A DNA stretch of 64,000 nucleotides from Megascapheus bottae (Eukaryota; Chordata; Mammalia; Rodentia; Geomyidae): NCBI GenBank assembly GCA_024803745.1, contig JANJXV010000024.1, forward strand, positions 22,600,927 to 22,664,926. Reading direction: 5' to 3'. The notes below the pieces were generated by a model, which saw only the letters and a program-made list of their open reading frames with translations, searched no databases and had not been told where the DNA came from. The translations under genes were made by a program, and so were the position numbers. Of this stretch, positions 24,201 through 36,139 are shown in pieces (the stretch's first letter is position 1; every line of letters begins with the position of its first letter).

Positions 24201-27200
24201 GGAGATGTGGAGCCATAACCAGATAAACAGTCAAATCTTCACTTGTATTAACATAAGACACACACCTCCATCCATTGCCATCCACCCCTCAGACATCTCA
24301 GGAGGCACTCATCCTATGGTAAGCCCTTCAGTCCTACCCCATCCTTGCCCCTCAGCACACACCCTCCTCCCAACCTCCAGATGCCAACCTGAATGAAAAG
24401 GACCTTCTCACTCACCCAGTTTGAAGCATGGGGCCCAGGAGGCACCATGGATAGCGATGGGTATACTACCCAGTTTGTAGCCAGGGGGCACAAGGATGTA
24501 GATGAGGCCTCCCCACAGCCAGGAGAAGGAATTCTTGGCTTTATCTAAGTTGTAACTCTGTGTCACCACCGGGGGCCGGAAGTAAGTTTTTGCATGACTG
24601 ATGTTGTCTGTATGGCAGCCAATGAGGATCTGTCAGAGGGAGCACAAGTGATCACGGTGGTAACGCTGACCACCCTCCTCTGCATGCAAGTCTTCTAGGC
24701 CAGAGAGAATTGGGGCCACTCTTGTCCCTAGCAGAGGTAGGAAAAAGAGAATCTACACATTCTACTCATCTGTCTCCTTCAGAGCATCTCCTTCTGGTCC
24801 TAGTCATTTCTATTTCCTGTAGAGTTCAGGGATGATTTTTATTTAAGCAAAACCAGTCCCAAGGTAAATACTGATTCACAGAGTGCACTGACTATGCCTC
24901 TTACGTCTCTATGAGTCTCAGGTAAGGAAAGGTAGTAATTCTTTTTTTTTCTCTTCTCTTTTTGTTGGTCATGGGGCTTGAACTAAGAGCCTAGAAGCTG
25001 TCCCTTTGCTTTTTCGCTCAAGGCTGGTGCTCTATTCCTTTGAGCCACAGCATCACTTCATTTCTTTTTTTTTTGGTTGTTAGTTGGAAGTAAGGGTCTC
25101 ATGGAGTTTCTTGCCTGGGCTGGATTCAAACTGAGATCCTCAGATCTCAGCTTCCCAGTTAGCTAGGATGACAAACATGAGTCACTGGTGTGTGGTTCTA
25201 TGGGAATAATTCTAACGTGTTGGAGCTTGGATGATATTGGGATAATGCTTCAGGCATTTAAACAATCATGTGCAACTTTCACTTGGGGCAAAGAAGAGAT
25301 AAAAGGAATTAATATTTCATGAGTCTATATCATTGGCCAGACTCTGCTATGTGTTTAATAATATTCTGTACTCTACTTATCACTTAGGACAGGCTTTGGC
25401 TTTTCTATGACAATTTTTTTGTGTACAAAATGAGAATGGTACCGTCCTTGTACAGCTGGTGAGATTGTTGAGAGAATCTAAAAGGATGTTGGGAGAGGAA
25501 GGAAAGGTATAATGTCATAGGACAGATACTTCACCTTCAGTTTAGCACCAACAGCTTTACTAGGCAATGTTACTTCTATAGTCTGCCCTTCCGGTAGGTA
25601 GAGTCCAGTGCTCACCCAGGAGTTGTGGTTTTCTGACAAGAGTCATAAGAAAAGTTGAGGTCATTTCATCTGCAAGATTTTCATCTTCATCCAGAATTCT
25701 CCAGAATTCCTTCAAGAGCTATGGATTCTCCTAGGGACTCCTTCACTCACTCAGGATGCCCACACCTACTCAGAATTCCTAAAGTATGTCTTCTTCCACA
25801 TTCCTGGGGGCCAGGATTCAGGAACTCACACCTGTCTTCCTAGCCACTCAGGAAACTAAGATCTGAGGATCACAGTTGGAAGCCAGTCCCTTGGGGGGAA
25901 AAAAGTCCATGAGACTCTCATCTTCAGTGAACCAGCAGAGGGTCAGAAGTAGAAGTGTGGCTCAAGTGGTAGAGCCTTGAGTGAAAAAGCTCAGGGAGGA
26001 CTCTCTTGCCCTGAGTTCAAGCTCCAATACCAGCATATACGCTTTAAAAACAAAAGTTGATGGAAAAAGAAAGGAGTTGGGATAATGCTGAAGTTGGCTA
26101 CGCTACCATTTCTCGCCCCCCTCCCCACTTCTCTCCACAGCCCAGGGTCCTCTCTCCATTCCCTACCTGTGTGGATCTCAATCGTGATGGGAGATGCTGT
26201 GGCAGGTAAAAAGGTAGGATGATCCAGCAACATAGAACTGGCAATTCCTGACTTGACCAGTTCTCCCGCCAGGGATATGAGTACAGCTTGGGAGCTGCCC
26301 TTGGTGATGGGGTTTTCTTTGCTCACAGATGGTAAACCATCCCACTTGATCATCTGCAGAATATGAGTCTTCATGGACTGGTAGATGGGTGCACCCTGGT
26401 TCAGGATTTGGAACAAGTAAGAGCAGTCCTTGATGACCTTCTCCCGCCAACTCTCTTCCATGGTGCCCTTCTCACTGTACAGCATGGTGGCCAGCTGGGC
26501 AAGAGCGGTACGGATGTGGTAGTTTGTCTTATCCGGGTTGGGGACTGGGAAGCGGTCTCGTCTCCCTGTCTGATCTGTGATGCCAAGGCCAAAGGTGGTA
26601 AGAATCCTGTTCTCAGGGAACTGCAGCATGCATTTCAAGTCTGGGTGATGGAGGCTCCACAGCCATGCATGTCTTCCAATTAACAACCCTCCACCTTCAG
26701 CAACAAATTCCTTCACCTTCTGTGGATCCATTTGGGCGAGTGAGAAACAACCACAGAAGACGCTCAAGTCACTGCTCAGAACTTCTGTGCTGGTCCATGC
26801 CAAATTATTTTTTGATAACATAGGGCCCAGAGCTCTCATTTTGGAGTCTAAGCCAATTTTACCATTCCTCTTCCCTGCCAGCCAGTGGAAAGCATTGAGC
26901 ACAAATGGGTGCATCTTGTGGCTGAGGATCAGGTTTTCGTGGCCTCCGACCACTACGCGACCACGGCCATAGTGGGAAGCTGCCAGAAAGCAGTCGGAGT
27001 GGCTGTCTGTGCCGAGGGGAAAGGCCAGCTCTCCGTGCACCAGCAGCAGTGAGGGAATGCCCCCTGCCCGGATGTCTAGCTCAGAAATTCCCTTCAGGAG
27101 TTGCCTCTGGTCCTCTTTGAGCTCTTCATCACACCTAGAAAAAGACATTCTCACATGAGAGCCTGTGGAGGCCAGAAATCCAAGAGACGAAGAGTATCCA

Positions 27201-30200
27201 GGACCCAAGCTCATTTGGTACAAAACTTTCAAGAAGGAAAAACCCAACCGAGCCATTTTAATATCTGAACTTGCCACATAGAGAAAAAGGTGTGGCCCTT
27301 TTCTTCCCAGTTGAGTCAGGTTTTAGAAAAGAAATATCACCACTTTTTTTTTTTTTTTGCTTTTGCTTTTTTTAAAATTTGTCGGTCATGGGGCTTCAAT
27401 GCTGGGCCTGGGCCCTGTCTGAGCTCTTCAGCTCAAGGCTATGGCCCTACCCCTTGAGCCACAGCTCCACTTCCAGTTTTCTGGTAGTTAATTGGAGACA
27501 AGGGTCTCATGGATTTTCATACCCAGGCTGGCTTTGAACCATGATCCTCAGATCTCAGTTTCCTTGATTGTAGGCATGAGCCACCGGTCCTGCACCACAT
27601 TTTTTAAACTGCTTTACATTTCAATGCTTTATTGAATTGTACACTGTATATTTTCCTTCTCTTCAAATCGGGGTTAAAAGATAGTATTTAACATTCATGG
27701 GGTGAGATTTTTGTTTCTAGATCCCCATGTTTTAAAAAGTACATATAAATTCTCCCAGTGAAATAGCCTAGGATCAACTGCTCTTTCAGTCAACATTTTG
27801 TTGATGATTCTGATATACCTGCTGTGTATTGGAATCATTAGACAAACAAGATAAGTCAAGTTGGGAAAACAGCCTGTCATTTCTTTTTTTCCATATATTT
27901 TTTATTGTGATTAATAGAAGGTTACATTCTATTCACCAGATAGAAGGTGCATAACTTCACAAACATTGATACCCTTTCTCATGACATGGTCCCCATCTCC
28001 CTCCCACCTTCCCTCCACTCATCTTGATTTCCCCCCTTCCCTATCCAATTTCAAATAACCAATTAAGCACATATAAAATATATCAGATAACAAGGTGAAA
28101 TATTGTAACAATATGAGATAACCAAGGGATGGCAAAAGAGATGAGCGATAACATAGTACATTAAGGACAACAATCACTCATTATATGGCTTTTGTTTCCT
28201 TATCCTGGAGGTCCTTACATTTAGTGTCATACTATTTGGCCTTATGTTTCTAGATTTTGTTCTATTGTAAATCTCTGCTAGGAGAGCCCAAGGTTTCTAC
28301 TGATTATGACAAATGAGGGAGACTATTGGGCCTATGTTCCTTTGAGTCTGGCTTACTTCACTTAATATGATTTTTTTCTAAGTCTTTCCATTTCTTTACA
28401 AACGGGACAATGTCGTTCTTTCTGACAGCAGCGTAGAATTCCATTGTGCATAAATACCACATCTTGTTGATCCACTCATCCACTGAGGGACATCTGGGTT
28501 GGTTCCATATCTTTGCTATGGTAAATAATACAGCCTGTCATTTCTAAAGAGAATGATCTTGTTCCTTAACTTGGAAGACATGTGGTATATGCACAGGTGC
28601 ACACATACATGTGACACAAAAAGACAATGAAATTCTCAAATGATCTCTATCAGAGCTATATAGACTTTTATCTTTCTTTCCTTCCTTCCTTCCTTCCTTC
28701 CTTCCTTCCTTCCTTCCTTCCTTCCTTCCTTCCTTTCTTCCTTCTGTGTTGGAGGTGGAAGCAGGGCCTTATACCTGTTAGGTGAATGCTCTACCATGGC
28801 CTACATCTCCAGACCAATCAAATCTGAGCACGCTGGCCTGTGTCTAGCATAGGAAGTATCAGTAGGAGGAGGATCACAGTTTAGATGAGTAGAATGTGAA
28901 TGCAAGGCTCTAGTCAAAAAGTAACTAAATCTAAAAGGGCTAAGGCTGTGGTTCAAGTGATTGACTGCCAGGCTGGGAAACATAAAGCCCTGCATTCAAA
29001 GTCCAGAACCACACACCAAAAGAACAAATGGTGTAGTCAAAGAAGTAACATCTATAATATACAAAAACACACTTAGTCATCAATAAGAAAAAGACAAAGA
29101 CTAAGAAATTAAGTACAAAAATAGACCATCCAAATGAAACTGTTATTTAAAAAAAGGAAATATAAATTGCTATTTAGTAATCATCTTACATTTGTAATCA
29201 GAGATACATAAGTTAATGTAACACTTCCACATTCCTGACAGTAATGTTAAACAAAAGTTAACAATATCTATTATTAGCAATATTCTGGGGCTATAATTTA
29301 AGAGTGAAGTTATTAATTGCCTCTTATCATGGCAAATTTTCAGTATCCCTTGATGTTTCAGAGACAGATATTTTTGATAGCATTTCAATTTCTTAGACCA
29401 AATGCCTCCCTATCTCTGTTGCATTTATATGCAATGACATATGAGTCATTTTGAAGCTTTAATTAATAGCAGGTATTATTTCAGATCCAAATTCCTAAAG
29501 TTAAATAAATTATGCCATAGACACTATTTAGAAAGTTATTCATCTGTGAGAAAGAATGTTATATATTTTTCTCTATATGTACATATATATACATATATGA
29601 GTTGGTCAGAAGAGAAAGAACATTGATTTGTCCGGTTCTTAGGATTCAAAGCAAACAAAGGACAGATCTAACATATCTGACCCCATCTTATGATCATGAC
29701 TGCCCACTTTTCCCCTAGTCTTTACAGAGACTCAAGCTCCTCTACAAAAGCTGTGCTACAAGGCTTCTTCCAGTCCTAGCACCCTATTACAGACCTGCTT
29801 TGGCTCAGATATAGCACTATTCCAATGATCCCACTTTGTTTCTAGAGAGAAAAATTACTGCTATGCAACCATCTGGCTTATATTGCATTTCTTTGCTATC
29901 CTTCAAATACCTTGAGGCTCAAGTTATTTTTCATGTCTTCATTCATCTACTATGTCAAGAACTACATGAGCTATTAGGGATACGACGTAGGCAAAACAGA
30001 CACGTGCCTTATTTCAGTGACCGCTGTACACCTCTTAACCACCTACCAACCACTTCTTAATGATTCGTACTCGGGAGGCTCAACTGTAAGCAAAACAGAA
30101 AAACTGCCTTTCCTCAAAGTATTTAGCATTCAATCCACAGCAGAGAACAGAGGGGAATTGTGGCAAAGGCTGCAGTTACATGACTAATCTGTAAGGATTC

Positions 30201-31000
30201 AACAGTGACCAGTTTCCCCTCTTTGGACTGAAAGCTCCTTCCTGAAGGAATGGGATGGGTGGCTTAGCAGCAAGCTAAGGCCCTCCCTGAGTTCAAACCT
30301 CCCAGGACTGCTGATATTTCACAGGGATCTGATTCCCCCCCCTCCCCAAGAGAGGCCTCGCTCACCTGATGTCCAGTGGAATTAAAGGCATCTTCTGAGA
30401 GACTTTGAAACTGTCCACATTCCCTTGAATGTCGGTGAAGTACACTCCAGCCACACTCGTCACCTGGTTCCCAGGGAACTTGGATAGCACCTTGTCATGG
30501 CCAAACCTATTGGCCCAAGTGCAGGCTTGGCCTGCGATGAGCACGCCGCCTCCACGCTTCATAAATTGGAGCAAGCTCTCCATCAAGTTCTCATGGTAGG
30601 CGTTGGTGCAGTAAACCCCCACAGCGTCACCAGGTTCTGCCTTAAGCTGTGTATTAAGTCCATGTTTTTTCAGAAAGCCTGCTACTATTAGCAGGGATGG
30701 GTGGAGAATGACTGGAGACCCAATAAAGGGGGAGAGCCAGCTCACTGCATTGACCAGAAATCGAGTGAAACTAGGCTGAAACAAATAATGCTCATGAGCC
30801 ACCACCAGGAGGCGGCCTCTGCGGTAGGAGGATGCAGCGATGAGCACCTGGCCCTTCTCATTCACCATCACTGGAAAGGCCTCCTTGCTGACCAGAAGGA
30901 GTTCAGAGGGGATGTGGAGTTTACTGAGATCCCAACGCACCACTCCCTCCACGAGATCTGCAAAATTATCCTCAGCTTTTGCTCCCACGGCTTCTCCCAT
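20958..31000 (-). CDS. TCAF3: TCAF family protein, TCAF3-like, complete coding region in 7 exons
   Basis: The exons join as 31000-30366, 27134-26167, 25632-25535, 24629-24416, 24175-23936, 23019-22682 and 21206-20958. All junctions are GT-AG and the sum is 2742 nt, or 913 residues plus TGA, with no frameshift or internal stop. The protein has the family layout: two copies of the N-terminal module (exons 2 and 3), then the M60-like region with HELGH at 753-757 and E772. It differs from TCAF2 throughout, with a different N-terminus ([11 protein letters not shown]), eight fewer codons in exon 3, a leucine at 720 where TCAF2 has W724, and FKLG for YKLG. In rodents the third cluster member is Tcaf3, known from mouse prostate as an autoantigen. 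The position downstream of TCAF2 on the same strand fits that. The paralogue assignment is inference; membership of the TCAF family is firm. Confidence 0.88.
21207..22681 (-). other. Intron 7 of the TCAF3-like gene
   Basis: Bounded by the donor CAG|GTACTG and the acceptor TTTGCAG|CTC. Largely non-repetitive by eye. Short open frames on both strands have no family resemblance. Confidence 0.6.
22682..23019 (-). CDS. TCAF3: TCAF3-like exon 7, carries the HELGH motif
   Basis: A 338-nt exon, CTGTCTCCAG|GCCTGATG to CTCCAG|GTACTG. It encodes [18 protein letters not shown] (H753, E754, H757) and TNEATCNLW with E772. All the metal-site positions of the M60-like motif are kept. The stretch between ([17 protein letters not shown]) is quite unlike TCAF2. 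Confidence 0.92.
23665..23800 (-). repeat. Old ID/B1-like SINE remnant in intron 6
   Basis: GGCTGGCACTCTACCATTTGAGCCATGC and TTCACTAGAGATCAGAGACTCA; strongly diverged. Confidence 0.6.
23936..24175 (-). CDS. TCAF3: TCAF3-like exon 6
   Basis: A 240-nt exon, TATTCCAG|GAAAGA to TTAGTTG|GTGGGT, read through without a stop. It encodes [26 protein letters not shown] and [13 protein letters not shown]. Confidence 0.88.
24416..24629 (-). CDS. TCAF3: TCAF3-like exon 5
   Basis: A 214-nt exon, CTGACAG|ATCCTC to AAACTGG|GTGAGT, open throughout. It encodes [23 protein letters not shown] and WAPCFKLG, aligned with TCAF2 exon 5. The YY of TCAF2 PAPYYKLG is CF here. Confidence 0.88.
24957..25195 (-). repeat. 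Composite B1-like/ID-like SINE in intron 4
   Basis: GGTCATGGGGCTTGAACTAAGAGCC to AGCTAGGATGACAAACATGAGTCAC, antisense on the plus strand and therefore sense to the gene. Confidence 0.82.
25535..25632 (-). CDS. TCAF3: TCAF3-like exon 4
   Basis: A 98-nt exon, CTTGTCAG|AAAACC to CTGAAG|GTGAAG. The translation, [17 protein letters not shown] and so on, aligns with TCAF2 exon 4. It is too short and lacks an ATG, so simple frame scans miss it. Confidence 0.86.
25810..26032 (+). repeat. Composite B1-like/ID-like SINE in intron 3
   Basis: GGAACTCACACCTGTCTTCCTAGCCAC to CCTGAGTTCAAGCTCCAATACCAGC. Confidence 0.8.
26167..27134 (-). CDS. TCAF3: TCAF3-like exon 3
   Basis: Acceptor TTTTTCTAG|GTGTGATG, donor CACACAG|GTAGGG, 968 nt, phases 2 in and 1 out. 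It encodes the second module ([13 protein letters not shown] and [16 protein letters not shown]). The TCAF2 motif QAWWWAS is altered here to HAWLWSL. The region is open past both exon edges, but the splice sites match the paralogue. Confidence 0.9.
27345..27595 (-). repeat. Composite B1-like/ID-like SINE in intron 2
   Basis: Poly-T, GTCGGTCATGGGGCTTCAATGC to GATTGTAGGCATGAGCCACCGG. Confidence 0.83.
27885..28529 (-). mobile_element. 5'-truncated L1 with 16-bp target-site duplication
   Basis: Antisense L1 3' end with CACCAGATAGAAGGTGCAT, CTTCACTTAATATGA and CCACTGAGGGACATCTGGGTTGG. The perfect repeat ACAGCCTGTCATTTCT flanks it at 27869-27884 and 28530-28545. It lies in intron 2 of the TCAF3-like gene in the same orientation as the gene. 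Confidence 0.93.
28670..28745. repeat. (TTCC)n microsatellite
   Basis: Uninterrupted CTTC/TTCC tetranucleotide run, followed by a diverged antisense ID-like stretch to about 28,820. Confidence 0.95.
28830..30360. other. Remainder of intron 2, AT-rich
   Basis: AT-rich with a short TATACATATA tract at about 29,575-29,600. Nothing else recognised. Confidence 0.4.
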
Positions 31001-31013
31001 GATTTCTCAGCTG
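30366..31013 (-). CDS. TCAF3: TCAF3-like exon 2 (start-codon exon)
   Basis: Acceptor TTTCTCTGCAGCAG, donor CATCAG|GTGAGC. The ATG at 31000 has a suitable context (ATCATGG). It encodes residues 1-211 plus two bases of codon 212, with the first module ([14 protein letters not shown] and [14 protein letters not shown]). The acceptor is a NAGNAG (31016-31011), so the 5' UTR edge may vary by 3 nt. Confidence 0.88.
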
Positions 31014-32380
31014 CTGCAGAGAAACAAACATTGAGTGTGATGAGCCAATGGGCAAAAACTCAGTGAATGAAAGCAAGACGACTTTCTCTTCCACAGCCTA
31101 CTGCCCGTAAGGCCGGTGGCCAGCTATAATTAGAGTCCTCACCTGTTTATTGGTTTCCTAAGCTGTAGGATGGTTTCTAAGGATCTTCATCATCCTAACT
31201 TCTATTCATTATTCAGCCCTTACTCTGAATCCTCCTGGCCCCTCTCCCCACCCTAAGGCTGGCTGCTCTCCCGTCTGCTAGGCCTCTGCTCCCTGTTGGA
31301 GGTTACAATAGTCCTTTTTGAACAACTCGAGGTGATCCCCATTGTTTATCCCTTGCTGAGGGGATTTACGGAGATAAATCTTTATTGGACAGTATATGGT
31401 GTCACGGTTATTAGCGCAAACAGGAAATTGAGAGCATCTCTGTGTTCTCACAAGTTACTCTGAGATCCAAATCCTTAGACTTGCTTTTCCTAACTGAATA
31501 GGGATGAGAATATTATCCTTGAGAAGTTTCCCTATGAAAACTGATGGAATTATTAACACAGCCAAGCATTTTGTTCAAACTTGAAACTATGGAAAGAAAA
31601 TTCCTTTATGCTTATCATTCTTCCCTAGTTCCCAGATGACACGAAGCAGTATTTCTCTCTTCTTCCCTCCTCCTTGAAGACTTAGTCATCAAACTTTGTC
31701 AAGTATTGGATGGGGTGCCATTCCTGTGAGTAGTAGGCCTAGTTCAAGATCTCAGGACTCCATTCTGCAGCTAAACCAATCCAGAAACTTTAATTCTCAC
31801 AATAACTCCCTTCACTAAAGCCCCCCAAGCTTCACCATGGTTAAGCAACAAACACTCCTTCAGCCTGGCAGTTAAACTCTGTGGGCCCTGTCTTGGCAAT
31901 TTTCCAGCCTTTTATTCCACTGCTTTGCTCTAGAAAGACCCGGTGTTACTTGGAAAATGTGGATATGATCTGTGGTTTCTATCACTGTCAAGTCGCTCTG
32001 CAAACTTCATCATTTTCTTCACTTCCTTTGCCCTTTGCCCACACTCATGCAAAATTTTAAATGAGTAGAAGTCATCTCTCTAGCTCTGGGAACATCATCT
32101 TTACATGATACAGGACACAGAATCTTTGAACTCATTGGACTCTTTGGACTCAGAATGGAATCTTTGAATCCATTCTGAAGTCCATTTGGGAGCAGATGGA
32201 GCAGATGTACAATTGAGTGGCACATGCTGCTTGCTTCTCAGTTCTACTAATAGCACCTAATTGTTGGGCTGATAAAGAGAGGGAAGAGAACCTTGTTCAT
32301 GTGGAAAAATGTGGAGGTTAAGCAAGGTATTTTGATTGACTACAGCAAAGCTACACTAGGTGATTAGCTTGCAAACAGTT
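31014..32380 (-). other. 5' flank or intron 1 of the TCAF3-like gene
   Basis: The family normally has a non-coding first exon. I find no CpG island and no convincing promoter between 31 and 43 kb, so its start site is unknown. Confidence 0.4.
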
Positions 32381-32397
32381 AAAAGATTGGTTATCTG

Positions 32398-32595
32398 GGG
32401 CTGGGAGTTTGGCCTAGTGGTTAAAGTGCTTGCCTAGCATGCACAAAGACCCAGGTTCGATTCCTTGGTCCACATACATACAAAAAAAAAGCCGGAAGTG
32501 GTGCTGAGGCTCAAGTGGTAGAGCTCTAGCCTTGAGAAAGTCCAAGGACAGTGCTCAGGCCCTGAGCCAAAGCCAAGGACTGGCCAAAAAAAAAA
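32398..32595 (+). repeat. Dimeric ID-type SINE with target-site duplication
   Basis: GGGCTGGGAGTTTGGCCTAGTGG to CAAAGCCAAGGACTGGCC and an A-run. AAAAGATTGGTTATCTG flanks it at 32381-32397 and 32592-32608. Confidence 0.92.
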
Positions 32596-32608
32596 GATTG
32601 GTTATCTG

Positions 32609-33520
32609 CTTGAAAGTTGAAGGAAGTGAGCATACTTCCTTCTGTGGGCTCCTGGAATGCCTAAAAATTAGCTCACATCCTGTCCACTCAGTACCTTTTA
32701 CCCATGAGCAAAGAGTTGGTCAGAGGCATAGACAAAGACACTTTACTTTGGACAAAGCAATAGATTGTTTTGCTTGACAAATTGTAGAGAGAGAACTGAT
32801 TAGCCTCAGTGAGGGGGGGGAATCATTTCAGAGACAACAATCAGGTATTTAGAAAAAGTTACAGCTTTGCTTGAGAAGCACAGTGTGTTCAAAGCATGAA
32901 TGGAGGAAGATGGTGCTGGGAAAGCAGAAGAAATCAGCTAAATCAGCCACTCTGTCTTCATCAGGAAGTTAGGAGGAGTTGTCATTCATTTCCCTCTCCA
33001 CTGAGAATGCACAATGGATTGAGGGCACCAGGCCGCTAATCTACCATAGCAGGTGGCCATGCAAAGGGCAGGTGTTGTGCTCCCCAGCCTGAGTGTCTGG
33101 GACTGAGAGAAGAGGCCAAGTGTGCTCAGGATGGAGTGGAATGGGTAGATTCATGTCTCGGATATAGCACATGTTCTTCCTCACTAGTGAATCATAATGT
33201 GGCTACTTTAAATGGAAGAAGGAGGCTTAGTTGCAAAGCCAAATAATGACATTGTTTGCACCCAGCCCCTCTCCCAGGCATTTCCCAAGATTCAGTGGAA
33301 TCAGTGCAACCCAGGGGTCACTGAGATGGCAGAGGGGTTCTGTGGTTCCCTTGATGTGGGATGGAGTCTGGCCTCTCCAGAGATGCCCAGGGAGGAACCT
33401 GAAGACTGTGTGTTCAGGAAATGACATCGGAAAGCCTTGGCATTGCATTTAAAGAAATTGTTTTATGGCTTTCCATCTTCTGTGAAGAACCATTAGATTT
33501 CAAGAGACTATGGAGATTTT
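32609..33520. other. Gene-free sequence, nothing recognised
   Basis: Overlapping open frames of about 70 codons at 33,210-33,450 on both strands show no family resemblance. Confidence 0.35.
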
Positions 33521-33755
33521 TCTTTTTGGTGCCTGTCCTGGGGCTTGAACTGAGGGCCTGGGCACTGGCCTAAGCTTTTGTGTTTAAGACTGGCACTCTA
33601 CCACCTGAGCCAGAAGCTTCACTTCTGGCTTTTGAATACTTAAATGGAGATAAAAGTCTCATGGACTTTCCAGCCCACGTTGGCTTTGAACTGTGATCCT
33701 CAGACCCTGGCTTCCTGAATAGCTGGGATTATAGGCATGAGCCACAAGCACCTGT
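33521..33755 (-). repeat. Composite B1-like/ID-like SINE
   Basis: GGTGCCTGTCCTGGGGCTTGAACTG to AGCTGGGATTATAGGCATGAGCCAC. Confidence 0.83.
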
Positions 33756-35790
33756 CACTTTGTTTTTGATGCTCTTCTTGGCTGCTTCTACCTTTTACCT
33801 ATTGGGTTCTAAAGTGTCCATGACATACACACAGAGCGTTCTTTCAGTCTTCTGGGCTGTAGTTTTCTCCTATAGTGAAACAAGGGGATAATCTCTAAAT
33901 CCCCCTGAGCCCCGAGACTTTGATTGACCATGACAGCCAGAAAAGACTGTAACAAGAGCTATGAAGGGTAGCTACAATGAGAACAAAAGAAAAAGGATCA
34001 GAGGACCAAGAATATTAGAACAAGAAAAGAGAGACAGTGAGGAAACTCCCACCTTGTCCCCCCTTCCTGCACTTCGGGCGCCTTGCAGATTTAATTGGCC
34101 CATGGCTTGTGGATGGCTTGTCTTGCCCCATCCCACACTCATGTTTGAATTGCTCCCTAATGTAGCCACTTAGAGGAGGCGGTGGAGCCTTACAGAGAGA
34201 TTGGCTGTGAGATCCATGCCTTTCTCCAGGAACCGGCTTCATTCTTTCAGGAGTGAGGAGTTCTTTTGCTCTCCAAACTGTGGTAGTTGCTACAGGCAGA
34301 TGTTTTTGGAAAGCGATGCCTCCCCTAACCCTCTGTCCCCTTCAGTTTTTCCAATATGAATTAAAACCATACGAGGTCATTCATTGCCAATGAAACTGCT
34401 CTGTCTTGAACTTCTCAGCACCTAGATCTGTGAGCTAAGGTCAACTTTTTCATGAAGCACATGTCTTCAGGTGTTTTTTCACAACAACAGGAAGCTGACA
34501 AAGGCACAGTAGGACTAGAAAATCAAGAGACCCAGCGCTCAATTCCCATTCACAAGGAAGGAATATGGATGACAGCAACATCCTTCCATAACTGCACAGT
34601 AGGAAAATTCACCTTCTGCAAACAACCAGAGACACTCACCTGGTTGCCTTCAGACTGGAGTTCAGATCTCCTGGGAGAGATGAGAGTCTGCAGAATTCAA
34701 AAGTGCATGGTCAGGACAGTCTCTATATAAAGAGTGCTGTGGTTACTTTTCAGTGTATCCTTCTTCCTGCTTCCTTTTGGAACGGTGGCATCTGGCTGGG
34801 ACACTTCCCTGAACATGACCGGGGTTCATTCAAGTTATGCGTTCCTGGGGCCAATTCACTTGGGGTCTGGGTTAAGTGACTTAGGCTCTAGGATTTTCTA
34901 TTCCAGCAGTGTCAAGTGGTTGCTGGTAGACAAATCTGTGTCTTGTATTTTCCTCTGGTGAGTGACTGAGTCTCGACAAAGGTCTGGTTGCAATTAGCCA
35001 CCGAACATTGATGACTATGATAAGAAATGGAGGCTGGTTGAGGCAAATCCTTTGACAAAATGCAGAGATCCTCAATGCCTCTCTCCTGGGATATGGGGAA
35101 GAAAATGCTAATAGACAGTTTCCATAGGCTTTTTCTTTGTGTCTTGGTCCTGGGTTAGGAAATTGGAATAGTACTGCAGGCCAACCTGGGCAGTGTGAGT
35201 CATAGGATTTGTCCTTTGAATGAGAGGTACAGACCCAACCAGTTGTTCTGGTGACCTCTCATGAGACCACCAGGTGCTTCTCTACAGAACTGGGAAGATT
35301 CCTGACTGGGAATAGAGATTCACCAAGACCTAATTACTGGAATCTACCATTGGCAAGCCATGCATAGTGGGTAATGAATTGTCTGAATGCATTAGTTCCA
35401 TTTAGTTATCTGTTATGCACAAGGGTGGTGGAAACACCTGTTTCATTTGAGTTTGGGCTAGCTTGCATTCAGTTCACCATTGCATGTAAAAGAATTTTCT
35501 GTTGTTCTTTTCACCAAAACCTTGCTACAATAGCTGGAATCAAATAAGAAAATTTGCTCTGCCTGACAAAAGAGGGGAGTAAAGAGGTAGCCTTGAGAAT
35601 AATATTAGAGAAGAGAAAGAGCTGAAAATGAATTGAAGAAAGCATCATCACAAGTAGTCTGAAAATAACAATACACGTTTTCCCCAGAGCAGAAAACATG
35701 GAAATCCTGAAGTTGAAAGTGGATATTAATTGAAGAAAAACATGTGTACACATAAAACTAAATGCAAAATTAGTTCTTGGGGAAAAAACC
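33756..35790. other. Gene-free sequence, nothing recognised
   Basis: A plus-strand TATATAAAG at 34724-34732 is in the wrong orientation for the known genes. No exon supported. Confidence 0.35.
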
Positions 35791-35794
35791 AAAT

Positions 35795-36130
35795 CTGGTA
35801 GGCATGGTGGTGCCTGTTTATAACCCTGCTGCTAGGAAGGTGGATTGGGAGGGTCACAATTCACAGAGACTAATGAAAAGTAATGGGACCTGGCTCCAAC
35901 TCACGTGTTGGGCATGGTGGAATACACTTCAACTCCAGCTACTCAAAAAGTAAAGGGAGGAAGATTGCTTTTGCAGGGTTGCCAAGCCAAATGTAGCACG
36001 AGACTGTATTTGAAAATCCAACCAAAAAATTAGCAAAAGGAATGAGGGATGATGGATCTAATGGTACCCAGAAAGCATGGAGCCCTGAGTTCAAACAAAA
36101 AGTAATACTAAGTCTAACTTTGCTGAAACT
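35795..36130 (+). repeat. Diverged B1-like SINE sequence
   Basis: GTAGGCATGGTGGTGCCTGTTTATAACCCTGCTGCTAGG; a second degenerate monomer follows (GGGCATGGTGGAATACAC). Confidence 0.6.
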
Positions 36131-36139
36131 GATCAAGGA

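Noticed and set aside
34724..34732. TATATAAAG as a possible TATA box
   Set aside because: It is on the plus strand, opposite to both genes, and no plus-strand exon follows.
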